A stretch of DNA of 64,000 bases from Streptomyces sp. T12 (GTDB lineage Bacteria > Actinomycetota > Actinomycetes > Streptomycetales > Streptomycetaceae): contig NZ_CP117866.1 in the NCBI RefSeq assembly GCF_028736035.1, positions 11,077,001 to 11,141,000 on the forward strand. The letters are read 5' to 3'. Both the position numbers and the translations under genes were made by a program. How positions within the stretch are numbered: the stretch's first letter is position 1; each line of letters starts with the position of its first letter. The notes below the pieces were generated by a model, which saw nothing but the letters and a program-made list of their open reading frames with translations, was not told where the DNA came from and did not search any database. This document shows, in pieces, positions 46,542-57,300 of the stretch.

Positions 46542-47147
46542 ATGCAGGACCTGCGCGTGGTGCTCATCGGGGGAACGTCCCACACCGGCAAGTCGACCGT
46601 GGCCCGGGCCGTCGCGCAGCGGCTCGGGTTCGACTGCCGCTCGACGGACCTGCTGGCCCGTCATCCGGGGCGGCCCTGGCGGACGCCGGAGTGGGTGCCG
46701 CCGCCGCATGTCGCCGAGCACTACGCCACCCTCGACGTCGACGCGTTGATCCGCTCCGTGCTCGACCACTACGCGCGCCTGTGGCCGCGCATCGAGGAAC
46801 TGATCACGGACCACGCGACCGGGCACGGACCGGGCCTGGTCCTGGAGGGCTCCGCGCTCTGGCCCGCACGCGTGGCCCGGCTGACCGTGCCGCACGCACG
46901 GGCCGTATGGCTCACGGCGGACGACACGGCCCTGCGCGAGCGGATGCGGGCGTCGGCCCGCTACGACGAACTGGCCGACCAGGAGCGGTACTTGGTGGAC
47001 AAGTTCCTCGACCGCACCGAGCGCTACCAGGAGCTGATGGCGCAAGCCGTCGACCGGCACGGCCTGGTGCGGATCGACACGGGAGGGTGCTCGGCGGCCG
47101 AGGTGGCGGAGCGGGTCCTGGCGGCCGTCGACGCGCGAGCGGCGTAG
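46542..47147 (+). CDS. P-loop kinase-like protein
   Basis: A 201-residue protein with a Walker A motif GGTSHTGKST at the N-terminus and the layout of small-molecule kinases: acidic DYARLWPRIEELI, VLEGSALWPARVARL and a lid-like region (RERMRASARYDELADQERYLVDKFLDR). It may phosphorylate a small metabolite or an antibiotic; nothing identifies the substrate. ATG 46542, or GTG 46524 overlapping the levanase stop. It is the first of several genes that could belong to the biosynthetic region. Confidence 0.75.
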   Translation: MQDLRVVLIGGTSHTGKSTVARAVAQRLGFDCRSTDLLARHPGRPWRTPEWVPPPHVAEHYATLDVDALIRSVLDHYARLWPRIEELITDHATGHGPGLVLEGSALWPARVARLTVPHARAVWLTADDTALRERMRASARYDELADQERYLVDKFLDRTERYQELMAQAVDRHGLVRIDTGGCSAAEVAERVLAAVDARAA

Positions 47148-47269
47148 GCGAAGGGCTGGGTGAAGGACTGGGAGAAGGGCCCTGTCGCCGGGTCCGCGAA
47201 ACACTGTCACGATCTTCGGGGGCCGGCTCGGACCGGAGCCGGTGTGGACGGACGACCGACGGAGCGGGC

Positions 47270-48244
47270 ATGACGACGGACAGGGCCACAGCGGACGGGA
47301 TGGAGCAGGTCACGGGGATCGAGGTGAAACCGGTCGCCGGACACATCGGGGCGGAGATCACGGGCGTCGATCTGGCCGGAGAGCTCGACGACGCCGCGGT
47401 CGCCGCGATCCGGGCGGCGGTGCTGCGCTGGAAGGTGGTGTTCTTCCGCGGGCAGCGGCTGGACCACGCCGGGCATGTGGCGTTCGCGCGCCGGTTCGGC
47501 GAACCGGTCGTCCTGCGCAAGCGGGGGAGTGCCTCGCCGGCGGACTTCCCCGAGGTCGAGACGACCGCCGACCGACTGGAGCTGGGCGGGAAGTTCGGCA
47601 TGGAGCACGACGAGTGGCTGCAACGCCGCCGCCACACCCTGCTGCGCGGCTGGCACTGCGACCACGGCGCCCGCATCGACCCGCCCGCCGCGACGATCCT
47701 GCGCGCCGAGACCGTACCGCCGTACGGCGGCGACACGACCTGGTCGAACCTCGCTGCCGCGTACGCCGGACTCTCCGGCCCGGTCAGGGAGTTCGTGGCC
47801 GGTCTGCGCGTCGAGCACCGCCTCGGTGTCGGCTACCAGCCGCGGCCCGGCGACGACGCCTACGTCCGCCATCTGCTGGACCATCAGGTGGCCTCGCTGC
47901 ATCCGCTGGTGCGCGTCCACCCGGAGACGGGGGAACGGGTGCTGTACGTCAACGGCTACTACGTCGAGCAGATCGCCGACGTCTCGCGGGCCGAGAGCCG
48001 GGCGATCCTCGACATGCTGCTGGAGCAGGCGGTACGGCCCGAGTACACGGTCCGCTTCCGCTGGGAACCCGGCAGCGTGGCCTTCTGGGACAACCGGGCC
48101 ACCATCCACCTCGCCCCGAGCGACAACGCCCACCTCGACTTCCCCCGCACCATGCACCGGGTGATGCTCGCCGGTGACGTGCCGGTCGGGGTGGACGGCA
48201 AACCTTCGGAGCCGATCACCGGGACCGAACCGAGGCGCTGGTAG
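47270..48244 (+). CDS. TauD/TfdA-family Fe(II)/2-oxoglutarate dioxygenase
   Basis: A 324-residue non-haem iron dioxygenase. The metal triad is His129 and Asp131 in GWHCDHG and His296 in TMHRVML, followed after nine residues by the usual oxoglutarate-binding part. AEITGVDLAGELDD and VFFRGQRLDHAGHVAFARRFG are family openings. The WHCD form departs from the common WHTD. It could hydroxylate a tailoring substrate of the megasynthase or serve sulfonate/aryloxy catabolism. ATG 47270 after GGAGCGGG. Confidence 0.88.
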   Translation: MTTDRATADGMEQVTGIEVKPVAGHIGAEITGVDLAGELDDAAVAAIRAAVLRWKVVFFRGQRLDHAGHVAFARRFGEPVVLRKRGSASPADFPEVETTADRLELGGKFGMEHDEWLQRRRHTLLRGWHCDHGARIDPPAATILRAETVPPYGGDTTWSNLAAAYAGLSGPVREFVAGLRVEHRLGVGYQPRPGDDAYVRHLLDHQVASLHPLVRVHPETGERVLYVNGYYVEQIADVSRAESRAILDMLLEQAVRPEYTVRFRWEPGSVAFWDNRATIHLAPSDNAHLDFPRTMHRVMLAGDVPVGVDGKPSEPITGTEPRRW

Positions 48245-48268
48245 TCGCCGCCGGTGAGTTCACCGCCC

Positions 48269-49147
48269 TCAGCGGGCGAGCAGGTCCCGTAGTGCTTCGG
48301 CGATGTCGGCGGGCGCCTCCTCGGCCATGAAGTGGCCGCAGGTGACGGTGGTGTGCCGCAGGTCGGGCGCCCAGGCCCGCCACAGCGCGGCGGCGTCGAA
48401 GCCGAGGGCCGCCCCCCAGTCCTGCTGGAGCACACTGACCGGCATCCGCAGCCGGTTTCCGGCAGCCCGGTCGGCGCGGTCGTGCTCGATGTCGACGCCG
48501 GCGGAGGCCCGGTAGTCGGCGACGATCGAGGGCACGGCCGCTCGGCAGGCAGCCAGGTAGGCGGCGCGGACCTCGGCCGGTACGGCCCCCGGATCGGTCG
48601 TCCAGAGGTCGAGGAAATGGCCGAAGAAGGCGTCCGGGGCGGCGCTGATCATGCGCTCGGGCAGGCCGGGCGGCTGGGCCATCAGATAGAGGTGGAAGCC
48701 GACGGCGGCGGTGACGCCGTGCATCACCTCCCACATGTCCAGGGTCGGCAGCACGTCGAGGCACGCCAGGTGGGTGACCGTGTCGGGGTGGTCGAGCGCG
48801 GCACGGAAGGCCACCAGGGCGCCACGGTCGTGCCCGGCCAACGCGAAGCGCTCGTACCCGAGTCCGCGGGCCAGGGCCACGATGTCCGCGGCCATGGTGC
48901 GCTTGGCGTAGCCGGTGCCGTCGGTCTCCGCGGGCTTGTCGCTGGCGCCGTAACCGCGCAGGTCGGGGCAGATCACGGTGTGGTCGGCGGCGAGGTCGGC
49001 GGCCACATGGCGCCACATGAGGTGGGTCTGCGGGAAGCCGTGCAGCAGGACGACGGGCGTACCGGAGCCGCCGACGGCCGTGTGCAGGGACACCCCGTCG
49101 GCGACGGGGACGCGGTGGTGATCGAAGCCGGCGATGCCTGGTGTCAT
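48269..49147 (-). CDS. Alpha/beta hydrolase, haloacetate-dehalogenase-like
   Basis: A 292-residue hydrolase. The nucleophile is Asp107 in LAGHDRGALVAF, an aspartate as in fluoroacetate/haloacetate dehalogenases rather than the usual serine; the oxyanion part is LLHGFPQTHLMWRHV and the base His is in CGHFMAEEAP. PDLRGYGASDKP is typical for this group. Dehalogenation is a likely but unproven activity; epoxide hydrolysis is an alternative. Convergent with the dioxygenase gene and divergent from the SARP gene. Confidence 0.88.
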   Translation of the reverse strand: MTPGIAGFDHHRVPVADGVSLHTAVGGSGTPVVLLHGFPQTHLMWRHVAADLAADHTVICPDLRGYGASDKPAETDGTGYAKRTMAADIVALARGLGYERFALAGHDRGALVAFRAALDHPDTVTHLACLDVLPTLDMWEVMHGVTAAVGFHLYLMAQPPGLPERMISAAPDAFFGHFLDLWTTDPGAVPAEVRAAYLAACRAAVPSIVADYRASAGVDIEHDRADRAAGNRLRMPVSVLQQDWGAALGFDAAALWRAWAPDLRHTTVTCGHFMAEEAPADIAEALRDLLAR

Positions 49148-49274
49148 GGCTGCGCTCCTTTCGATGCGATGGGGGAGGATTCCCCTCGGGAAGATCGGGT
49201 TCCTCGATCCTCCCGGCGGCGGATGAGCAGGCAATGAGCAGCGGCGTTGCGGCGACATGGGGTGGTGGACGGCG

Positions 49275-51290
49275 ATGGAAGGCATGGGACCTGCCTTCGG
49301 CGTACTCGGGCCCGTGGCCGCCTGGGACGGGGAAGGGAACGCGATCGCCCTGAAAGGTCCGAGACACCGCTCGGTCCTGGCCCGGCTGATCGTCGCCCGC
49401 GGCCGCGTCGTGCCGGTCTCCCGCCTGGTCGGGGACCTCTGGCCGGACGACCCGCCCGCCGACGCCGTGGGCGCCGTACGCACCTTCGTCGCCGCGCTGC
49501 GCCGCGCCCTCGAACCCGACCGCCCGCCCCGCAGCCCGGCCCGGCTGCTCGTCACCGACGGCCCGGGCTACGCCCTGCGCGCGGCGACGGACACGGTGGA
49601 CGCCTGGCGCTTCGAGCGGACGGTCGCCGCCGCGACGCTGCCGACCGAGGACACGACCGTACGGCTGGAGGAGGCGCTCGGCTGGTGGCGCGGTCCGGCC
49701 TACACGGAGTTCGCCGACCAGCCGTGGGCCCGGGCCGAGAGCCGCCGCCTGGCCGAGCTGCGCCTGCACGCCGTGGAGCTGCGCGCCGAGGCCTTGCTGG
49801 CACTCGGCCTCGCCGACCGGGCGGCCGCGGATCTTCGGGCGCACTCGGCCGAGCACCCCCGGCGGGAGAACGCCTGGCGCCTGCTGGCCCTGGCGCTGTA
49901 CCGCACGGGCCGGCAGGCCGACGCGCTCGACGTGCTGCGCCGGGCCCGCGCGCTGCTGGCCGAGCAGTTGGGCATCGACCCGGGCCCCGGCCTGCGCTCC
50001 TTGGAGGCGGACATCCTGCACCAGGCCGACCACCTCGGCCAGACGCTCGACCACCCCGCCGGCCGGGTCTGGGAGCGGGTCACCGCCGCCTACCACCGCA
50101 CCGTCGCCCCCGACGCCCGGGCCCGCCTGGTGTCCACGGCCGGCCTGCTGCGCAACCTCGCCGTCACCGGAGGCAGCGGACTGCCGGCCGCCCGCGAGCA
50201 CCGGGTGGCGGCGATCGCGGCCGCCGAGGAACTGGGCGACCCCGAACTGACCGCCCGGGTGATCGGCGCCTACGACGTGCCCGCGATCTGGACCCGCCTC
50301 GACGACCCGGAACAGACTGCACGCGTGGTCGCGGCCGCCGAGCGCACCCTCACCGCCCTGCCGGCCGAAGGCCATCAGCCGGCCAAGGCCCGTCTGCTGG
50401 CCACCATCGCCGTGGAGTCGCGTGGCACCCCGCTCTCCCGTGGCCCGCAAGCCGCCCGCCAGGCCGAGGAGATCGCCCGACGGCTGGACGATCCGGCGCT
50501 GCTGGCGTTCGCCCTCAACGCCGCCTTCATGCAGTGCTTCGAACGCACCGGGCTGGCGCCGCGCCGGGACGGGATCGGTGCGGAACTGGTCGCACGCTCC
50601 GCCCGGCACGGCCTGGCCACGTTCGAGATCCTCGGCCACCTCGTCCGGCTGCAGGCCCGCAGCGCGCTGGGGGACTTCACCGCGGCCGACGGCCACGCGG
50701 CCGCCGCGGACGCGCTGGCCGTCCGTCACGAGGCGCCGCTGGTGGGCGTGTTCACCGGGTGGTACGCCGCACTGCGGCTCGACGTCACCGGCCGGGCACC
50801 GGCGGCGGAGGTGGAGGCGGCCTACCAGGGCGCGGCCACCCTGCTGGACGGCGCGGGCATGCCGGGCCTCTCCCACGGCCTGCTGCCGCTCGCGCTGCTG
50901 TGCCTGCGCGTGCGCCACGACCTGCCCCTCCGCTTCGACGCACACACGGACTGGGGCCCCTACGCCCCTTGGGCGCACCCCCTGCTCCTCCTCGACCAGG
51001 GCCACCGCCCCGACGCCGCCGACGCCCTCCGTGCGACGCCCGACCCACCCCGCGACCTCCTCCAGGAGGCCCTGTGGTGCCTCACCGCCCGAGCGGCGCT
51101 GACCCTCGGCGACCGGCACGCCATGGCACGCGCCCACACCGCCCTCACCCCGGCGGCGCACGAACTGGCCGGCGCCGCCAGCGGCCTGCTCACGCTGGGC
51201 CCGGTCTCGGCACACCTGGCCGACCTGGCCGACGCCCTTGGTCGCACGCGTGAACGGTTTGACGAAACTCGTCGTCGTACAGGTGAATGA
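49275..51290 (+). CDS. SARP/AfsR-type regulator with BTAD domain
   Basis: A 671-residue activator. An OmpR-like winged helix (about 5-95, FGVLGPVAAWDGEGNAIALKGPRHRSVLARLIVARGRVVPVSRLVGDLWPD) is followed by the bacterial transcriptional-activation domain (about 105-250, RRENAWRLLALALYRTGRQADALDVLRRARALLAEQLGIDPGPGLRSLEADIL). The remaining 400 residues are helical TPR-like repeats without an NB-ARC ATPase. ATG 49275 or 49257. Lying 101 bases upstream of the megasynthase in the same direction, it is the likely pathway activator. Confidence 0.9.
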   Translation: MEGMGPAFGVLGPVAAWDGEGNAIALKGPRHRSVLARLIVARGRVVPVSRLVGDLWPDDPPADAVGAVRTFVAALRRALEPDRPPRSPARLLVTDGPGYALRAATDTVDAWRFERTVAAATLPTEDTTVRLEEALGWWRGPAYTEFADQPWARAESRRLAELRLHAVELRAEALLALGLADRAAADLRAHSAEHPRRENAWRLLALALYRTGRQADALDVLRRARALLAEQLGIDPGPGLRSLEADILHQADHLGQTLDHPAGRVWERVTAAYHRTVAPDARARLVSTAGLLRNLAVTGGSGLPAAREHRVAAIAAAEELGDPELTARVIGAYDVPAIWTRLDDPEQTARVVAAAERTLTALPAEGHQPAKARLLATIAVESRGTPLSRGPQAARQAEEIARRLDDPALLAFALNAAFMQCFERTGLAPRRDGIGAELVARSARHGLATFEILGHLVRLQARSALGDFTAADGHAAAADALAVRHEAPLVGVFTGWYAALRLDVTGRAPAAEVEAAYQGAATLLDGAGMPGLSHGLLPLALLCLRVRHDLPLRFDAHTDWGPYAPWAHPLLLLDQGHRPDAADALRATPDPPRDLLQEALWCLTARAALTLGDRHAMARAHTALTPAAHELAGAASGLLTLGPVSAHLADLADALGRTRERFDETRRRTGE

Positions 51291-51391
51291 TCGACAACGC
51301 TCCAGCCCGGTACCGGATTCCGGCACGGTACGGCACGGCACGGCATGGCGCGTCCGCGGGCGCTGACCCCGTGCGATGAGGAAGGAAACGC

Positions 51392-54300
51392 ATGTCGACT
51401 CCCGGGCGCCCGACCGCCGTCACGCTCCTCGACATACTGCTGCGCGCCGCCGAGGAGACCCCCGGCCAGGTCGTCGTCCATGTCCGTGGAGACGGCAGCG
51501 AACGCACCGTCACCTTCGCCGAGCTCCACGACGAGGCACTGCGCGTGGCCGGGGGCCTGCGCGCGGCAGGACTTGATCCCGGCACCCCCGTTCCCCTCGT
51601 CGCGGATCTCGGCGAGGACTTCCAGCCGATGTTCTGGGGAGCGCTGGCGGCGGGGCTCGTGCCCGTGCCGCTCGCCCCGGAGGCCCGCCGGGTGGGACCG
51701 GTGTGGGAGTTCCTCGGCAGGCCTGCCGTCGTGGTGGACGCCGCCACCGAAGCCCTGCTCGCCGAGATCCCGGGCCCCGTGCGCGCCCTGCGGCTGGATG
51801 CGCTGCGCGAGGCCCGCCCGCCCCGCTCGCTGCCCCGCCGCGCCCCGCAGGACCTCGCCTTCCTGCAGTTCTCCTCCGGCAGCACCGGCACCCCGAAAGG
51901 CGTCGAACTCACCCACGAGGCCGTGCTCGCCAACCTCCGGCAGATCCGCGACGCCATGGCGATCACGTCGGACGACGTGGTGGCGACCTGGATGCCGTAC
52001 TTCCACGACATGGGCCTGATAGGCACCCACCTCGTCCCCATGGCGGCACGCCTGAAGCAGGTGCGACTGGAACCGCTGACCTTCGCCAAGCGCCCCACCC
52101 GCTGGCTGGAGGCGGTGGCGCGGCACCGGGCGACCCTGCTGTCGGCGGCGAACTTCGCGCTGTCGCTGGCGACGCGGCGGGTGCCGGACACCGCCTGGAC
52201 CGGCCTGGACCTGACCTCCGTACGACTGATGCTCGTGGGCGCCGAGCCGATCGCACCGCGCGTGTGGCGGGAGTTCACCGCCCGGGCGGGTGCGGCGGGG
52301 TTGGACGCCAGGGCGATGCTGCCCGTGTACGGACTGGCCGAGGCCACACTCGCCGTGACCGTGCCGCCGCTCGGGGAGATCGCCGAGCCCCTGCGACTGG
52401 ACCGGAAGGCGCTCAGCCGTGGCCGGGCCGTTCCCGTGGAACCCGGCCCGGACGCCGTCGAGTTGATGGACCTGGGCCGCCCCGTCCCGGACTGCGCGAT
52501 CCGTGTCACCGACGATTCCGGCACACCGCTCGGCGACCGGCGCGTCGGTCACATCGAGGTAGGCGGTCCTCACGTCGCCCGCGGCTACCACCGCGCCCCT
52601 GAGGCGAGCGCGGCCGCGTTCCGCGGTGGTTGGCTGCGCACCGGCGACCTCGGCTTCCTGAGCGAGGGCCGGCTCTGCGTCACCGGCCGGCACAAGGACG
52701 TCGTCTTCGTCGGCGGCCGCACCTTCCACGCACCCGACCTCGAAGAGACCGTCGCCGCCACCCCGGGACTGCCCGGCGCAACGGTGGCGGCGATCGGCTC
52801 CACCGATCCCGACACCGGGGGCGATCGGGTGGTGGTGTTCGTGCAGTGGGCGCGGCCCGCCCTGGCCACGGCCCTTGCGGTGCTCGACGCGGCGACGGCC
52901 CGGGTCCGTGAGGCGCTGGGCCACGACGACGTACGGGTGTTGCCCCTGCCTCCCGGCGCGTTTCCCCGGACGACGAGCGGCAAGCTGCGGCGCGCTCTGA
53001 TGCGTGTGCGGTTCGAGGCCGGTGCCTATACGGCGGTCGAGGAGCGGTTGTCGGCCGCGCGGGCCGAGGGCGCGCGCTCGCCCGCCCGGCAGGAAGAGCG
53101 CGGTCCGCAGGGGCCTGTGCCGCGTTCGCGGCGTGACGTCGAGGACGTGGTCCGGGGGATCTGGGCACGGACGCTGGACCTCGCGCCGGCGGACATCGAC
53201 CGGGACGTCCGGTTCTTCGCCCTCGGGGGCTCCTCGCTGAAGGCGATGGCGGTGCTCGCGGGGATCGAGGACCGCTTCTCCGTCACGGTGGAGCCGCGTG
53301 CGTTGCGCGACCATGACACCGTGGCCGCGCTGGCCGGGCATGTGCTCGCCCTGCTCGCCGCCCCTGACAGGGGAATCGCCGGGGATCCGGCTCGCGGCCC
53401 CGGGGCGAGCACGGACGCCGGGCGCGTGCCGGGGCCGGCCGCCGAGAGCGCGGGGACCCGGGGGCCCGTGGCGGTTCTCGGCATGGCCTGCAGGTTCCCC
53501 GGTGCCGAAACGCCGGAGGCCTTCTGGGAGCTGCTCGTATCCGGCCGTGACACGGTGACAGCCGTACCCGAGTACCGGTGGCAGGGCTTGGCGGGGTGGC
53601 ACGGCAGGGACAGCGCATCGGGCGACCCCGGCCTCTTCGGATCCTTCCTCCCCGAACCCGCCGACTTCGACGCCGCCTGCTTCGGCCTGGACGACGACGA
53701 GGCCCGCGCGACCGACCCACAGGCCCGGATCTTCCTGGAGCTGGCCCACGAAGCCCTGGAGCGCTCCGGTTACGCGGGGCCGCGACGGACCGGCCGCCGG
53801 ATCGGCGTGTTCGCCGCCGTCGGTGACAGCGGATACCGCGAGATCCTGGCCGCCGCCACGGACGGCGACCTCGCCGCCCACCCCGGCGCTCTCACCGGCA
53901 ACCTGCCCAACCTGATCGCCGCCCGCCTCTCCCAGGCACTCGACCTCGACGGCCCCGCCCTCGCGGTGGACACCGCCTGCTCCTCCGCGCTCGTGGCGCT
54001 CCACTTGGCGCGGCGCAGCCTCCTCAGCGGCGAGTGCGATGTCGCCGTGGTCGGCGGCGTCCAGCTCGCCCTCACCCCGACCGGCCACCGACTCCTCGCA
54101 CGCGCAGGCGCGCTGTCCCCCACGGGCGGCAGCCGCCCCTTCGCTGCCGCCGCCGACGGAATCGTGCCCGGAGAGGGCGGAGCGGCCCTCGTCCTCGCCC
54201 GCCTGGACGACGCGCTGCACGCCGGTGACCCGGTACTCGCCCTGGTCCGCGGCACGGCCGTCAACAACGACGGCCGGTCCCTCAGCCTGCTCGCCCCCAA

Positions 54301-57300
54301 CCCGCGCACCCAGCGGGAGGTCATCACCCAGGCATACGGCGAGTGCGGCATCGACCCCGAAGCGGTGTCGTACGTCGAGGCGCACGGAACCGGCACCCCG
54401 GTCGGCGACCCCGTCGAGGCGCAGTCACTCGGGCACGCCTTCCCGCCCCGCGCGGACGGGCTCCCGCGCCTGCTCGGCTCGGCCAAGGCGAACATCGGAC
54501 ACCTGCTCAACGCCGCCGGCATGCCCGGCTTGGTCAAGACGGTCCTGGCACTCCAGCACCGCCAGGTCCCGCCCGCCCCGAACGCCACTCCGCCCGCGCC
54601 GTACCTGCAACGCGTCGCCCCCGGCTTCGAACCCGTCACCGAGCAGCGGGAATGGCGGGCCCCCGGGCCCCTGACCGCGGGCGTCAACGCCTTCGGCTTC
54701 GGCGGCACCAACGCGCACGCCGTCCTGGAGGAGGCCCCCGGACGGACGGCGCCGGCTCATCCCCTCGCGGGTGGCCCGCACCTGCTCACGCTGTCGGCCC
54801 GCAGCGCCGACGCCCTGCGGGCAGCCGCCGCCGACCTGGCCGCGTATGTGCGGGCACACCCGGATCTGCACGAGGCCGACATCTGCGCCACGGTCAACAC
54901 CGCGCGCGACGACGGTCCTCATCGCCTCGCCGTGGTCGCCGACCGTGACCTCGCGGACCGACTCGAGGCCGCCCGCACGGCGGACTTCACGGTCGCCCGG
55001 TCCTCCCGGCCGCGCACGGTGTTCCTGCTGCCGGGCCAGGGAGCACAGCGGCCCGGCCAAGGGCGCGCCCTGTACCGGTCGGCCCCGGTGTTCCGGGAGG
55101 TCCTGGACGAGGCGTCCTCGCTGACGGGACCCGTCCTCGGGCGCTCGCTGGCCGAGTGGTGCCTCGATCCACACGCGGATCCCGAGGAGTTGGCCAGGAC
55201 GGAGGTGGCCCAGCCGCTGCTGGTCGCGTTCGGTGTGGGACTGGCCCGGCAGCTGGAGGCGTGGGGTCTGTCCGCGGACGCGGTCGCCGGACACAGCGTG
55301 GGCGAGATCGCGGCCGCGTGTGCTGCCGGTGCGCTGAGCCTCGCCGAGGCGGTCGGGTTCGCCGCGGAGCGCGGCCGCCTGGTGGGCGAACTCGCCCTCC
55401 CCGGAGCCATGGCCGCCGTCAGGGGCGACGAGGACACGGTCACCGGGCTCGTCCGCGCATCGGGCGGCTCGCTGAGCGTGGCCGCCGTCAACGGGCCCGA
55501 GCAGGTGGTGATTTCGGGCGCCGAGGAAGCCGTCGAGCGAGCCCTCGCCGAGCTGACGGGACGTGGCGTGGCCACGCGCAGGCTCCGTGTCTCCCATGCC
55601 TTCCACTCGCTGCTGCTGGAGCCGGTCCTCGATCCGCTGCGGGAGGCCGCGAAGGCGCTGACGGTCAAACCGGCGGCCGTACCGATGCTGAGCACGGTCA
55701 CCGGCGAGTGGCGGCCCGGCCTCACACCCGCCTACTGGCAGGGGCATGCCGTCGAGCCGGTGCGGTTCGGGGCGGCTGTGGCCAGGCTGCTGGAGGAGGG
55801 CTACGACACCTTCGTCGAGCTCGGCCCGGGGAACACCCTGGGCGGGGCGGTCCGCGCGGTCGCCGGTGCGCATGGCGCCTCGGATGTGGGGGTGTTGACG
55901 ACCGGGGTCGCCTCGACCGTGGGCCGTGACGAGGACACATGCGGGGCGCGGGCGCTGTTGGAGGCGGCGGGACGACTGTGGATGCGGGGTACGGCACTGG
56001 ACCGGGCGGCTCTGGGCGCGGCAGCGCTGGGCGAGCAGGCTCGGGGCGGCGAGCGTCCGAGGGTGCCCGTACCGACGTATCCGTTCCGGCGCGCCCGCTA
56101 TTGGCCGCGCAAGCCCGGTGCCGCGCCCGCGGTGCGGCGCCTCGACTGGCGGCACGCACCGCTCACGCCTGCGGCGGGGCCGCGCGTGGTGCGGCTGGTC
56201 GGCGCCGACCAATCCCTCGGTCGGGCGTTGGCAGAGCGGCTCTCCGGCCGTGGGGTGACGGTACTGGGGGAGGGCGGCGCCCATGGGCCGGGCGCGGCCC
56301 CCGCGGACACCGTGGTGTGGCTGGGAGGCCTGGAGGGTGCTGGAGACGGAAGCCGCCAGGCCATGGACGCCCGCCCGAGCGACTCCGTTTCCGCACTGCG
56401 CCGCGTCCTCGGCCTGCTCGCCGCCGACTGCACCCGCCTGCTGGTGGTCACCGAGGACGCGTACGTCACCGGCATCTCGACGGAACGGGCACGCCCGACG
56501 CAGGCACTGCTGCACGGTTTCGCCCTGGCCCTCCCCGAAGAGCACCCAGGTCTCGCCGCACGCGGCGTGGACCTGTCCTCCCTCGACATGCTGGACACCC
56601 AGGTCGACGCCCTGGAACGGGAGCTGTACTCGGCCCACGCGCCGGGCGCGGATCACACGGACTACGCGGACCATACGAGCCATGCGGACCGCGCCGACCG
56701 TTCGCACGGCGCGGTCGCATGGCGTGCCGGCCGCAGACTCAGCCGTACGCCATCCCGCGCACCGGCCGACGCGACGGACGTCCCCACGGCGCCCACGGCC
56801 CTGCCGCCGGACGGCACCTACCTGATCACCGGGGGAGCCGGCGGGCTGGGTTCCGCACTCGCGCGGGACCTGGCGGGACGCGGCGCATGCGAACTGATCC
56901 TGACCGGACGCTCCGAGACCGCTCCCGATGCCCTGCTCACCGATCTGCGCGCCCACGGCGCCCGTGCCAGGTACCACGCGGCCGACGTGTCCGACGAAGC
57001 CGCCGTCCACGCCCTGTTCGCCGAACTGCCCCCGCTGGACGGGGTGTTCCACGCCGCCGGTACGGTCCGGCCCGGCACCCTCCGCTCCAAGACCGACGCG
57101 GAGATCGAGCAGGTGCTCGCCGCGAAGGTGCGCGGCACGGTACTGCTCGCCGAGGCGCTGCGCCGGCACGGCCAGGAACCGGCCGTATGCGTCGCCTTCT
57201 CCTCCGTCTCCTCGGTGCTGCCCGGCCTGGCGGGAGCGCTCGGCGACTACGCGGCGGCCAACGCCTTCCTGGACGCCTTCGCCGCCGCCGAGCGCGCGGC

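Noticed and set aside
50960..54385. A 1,141-codon open frame on the minus strand
   Set aside because: It lies opposite the SARP and megasynthase genes; long antisense frames are common at this GC content. Its translation is low-complexity (V, G, A, R rich) with no domain, while the plus-strand frame carries all motifs.
54425..57169. A 914-codon open frame on the minus strand
   Set aside because: Antisense shadow of the AT and KR domains, with compositionally biased sequence and no family features.
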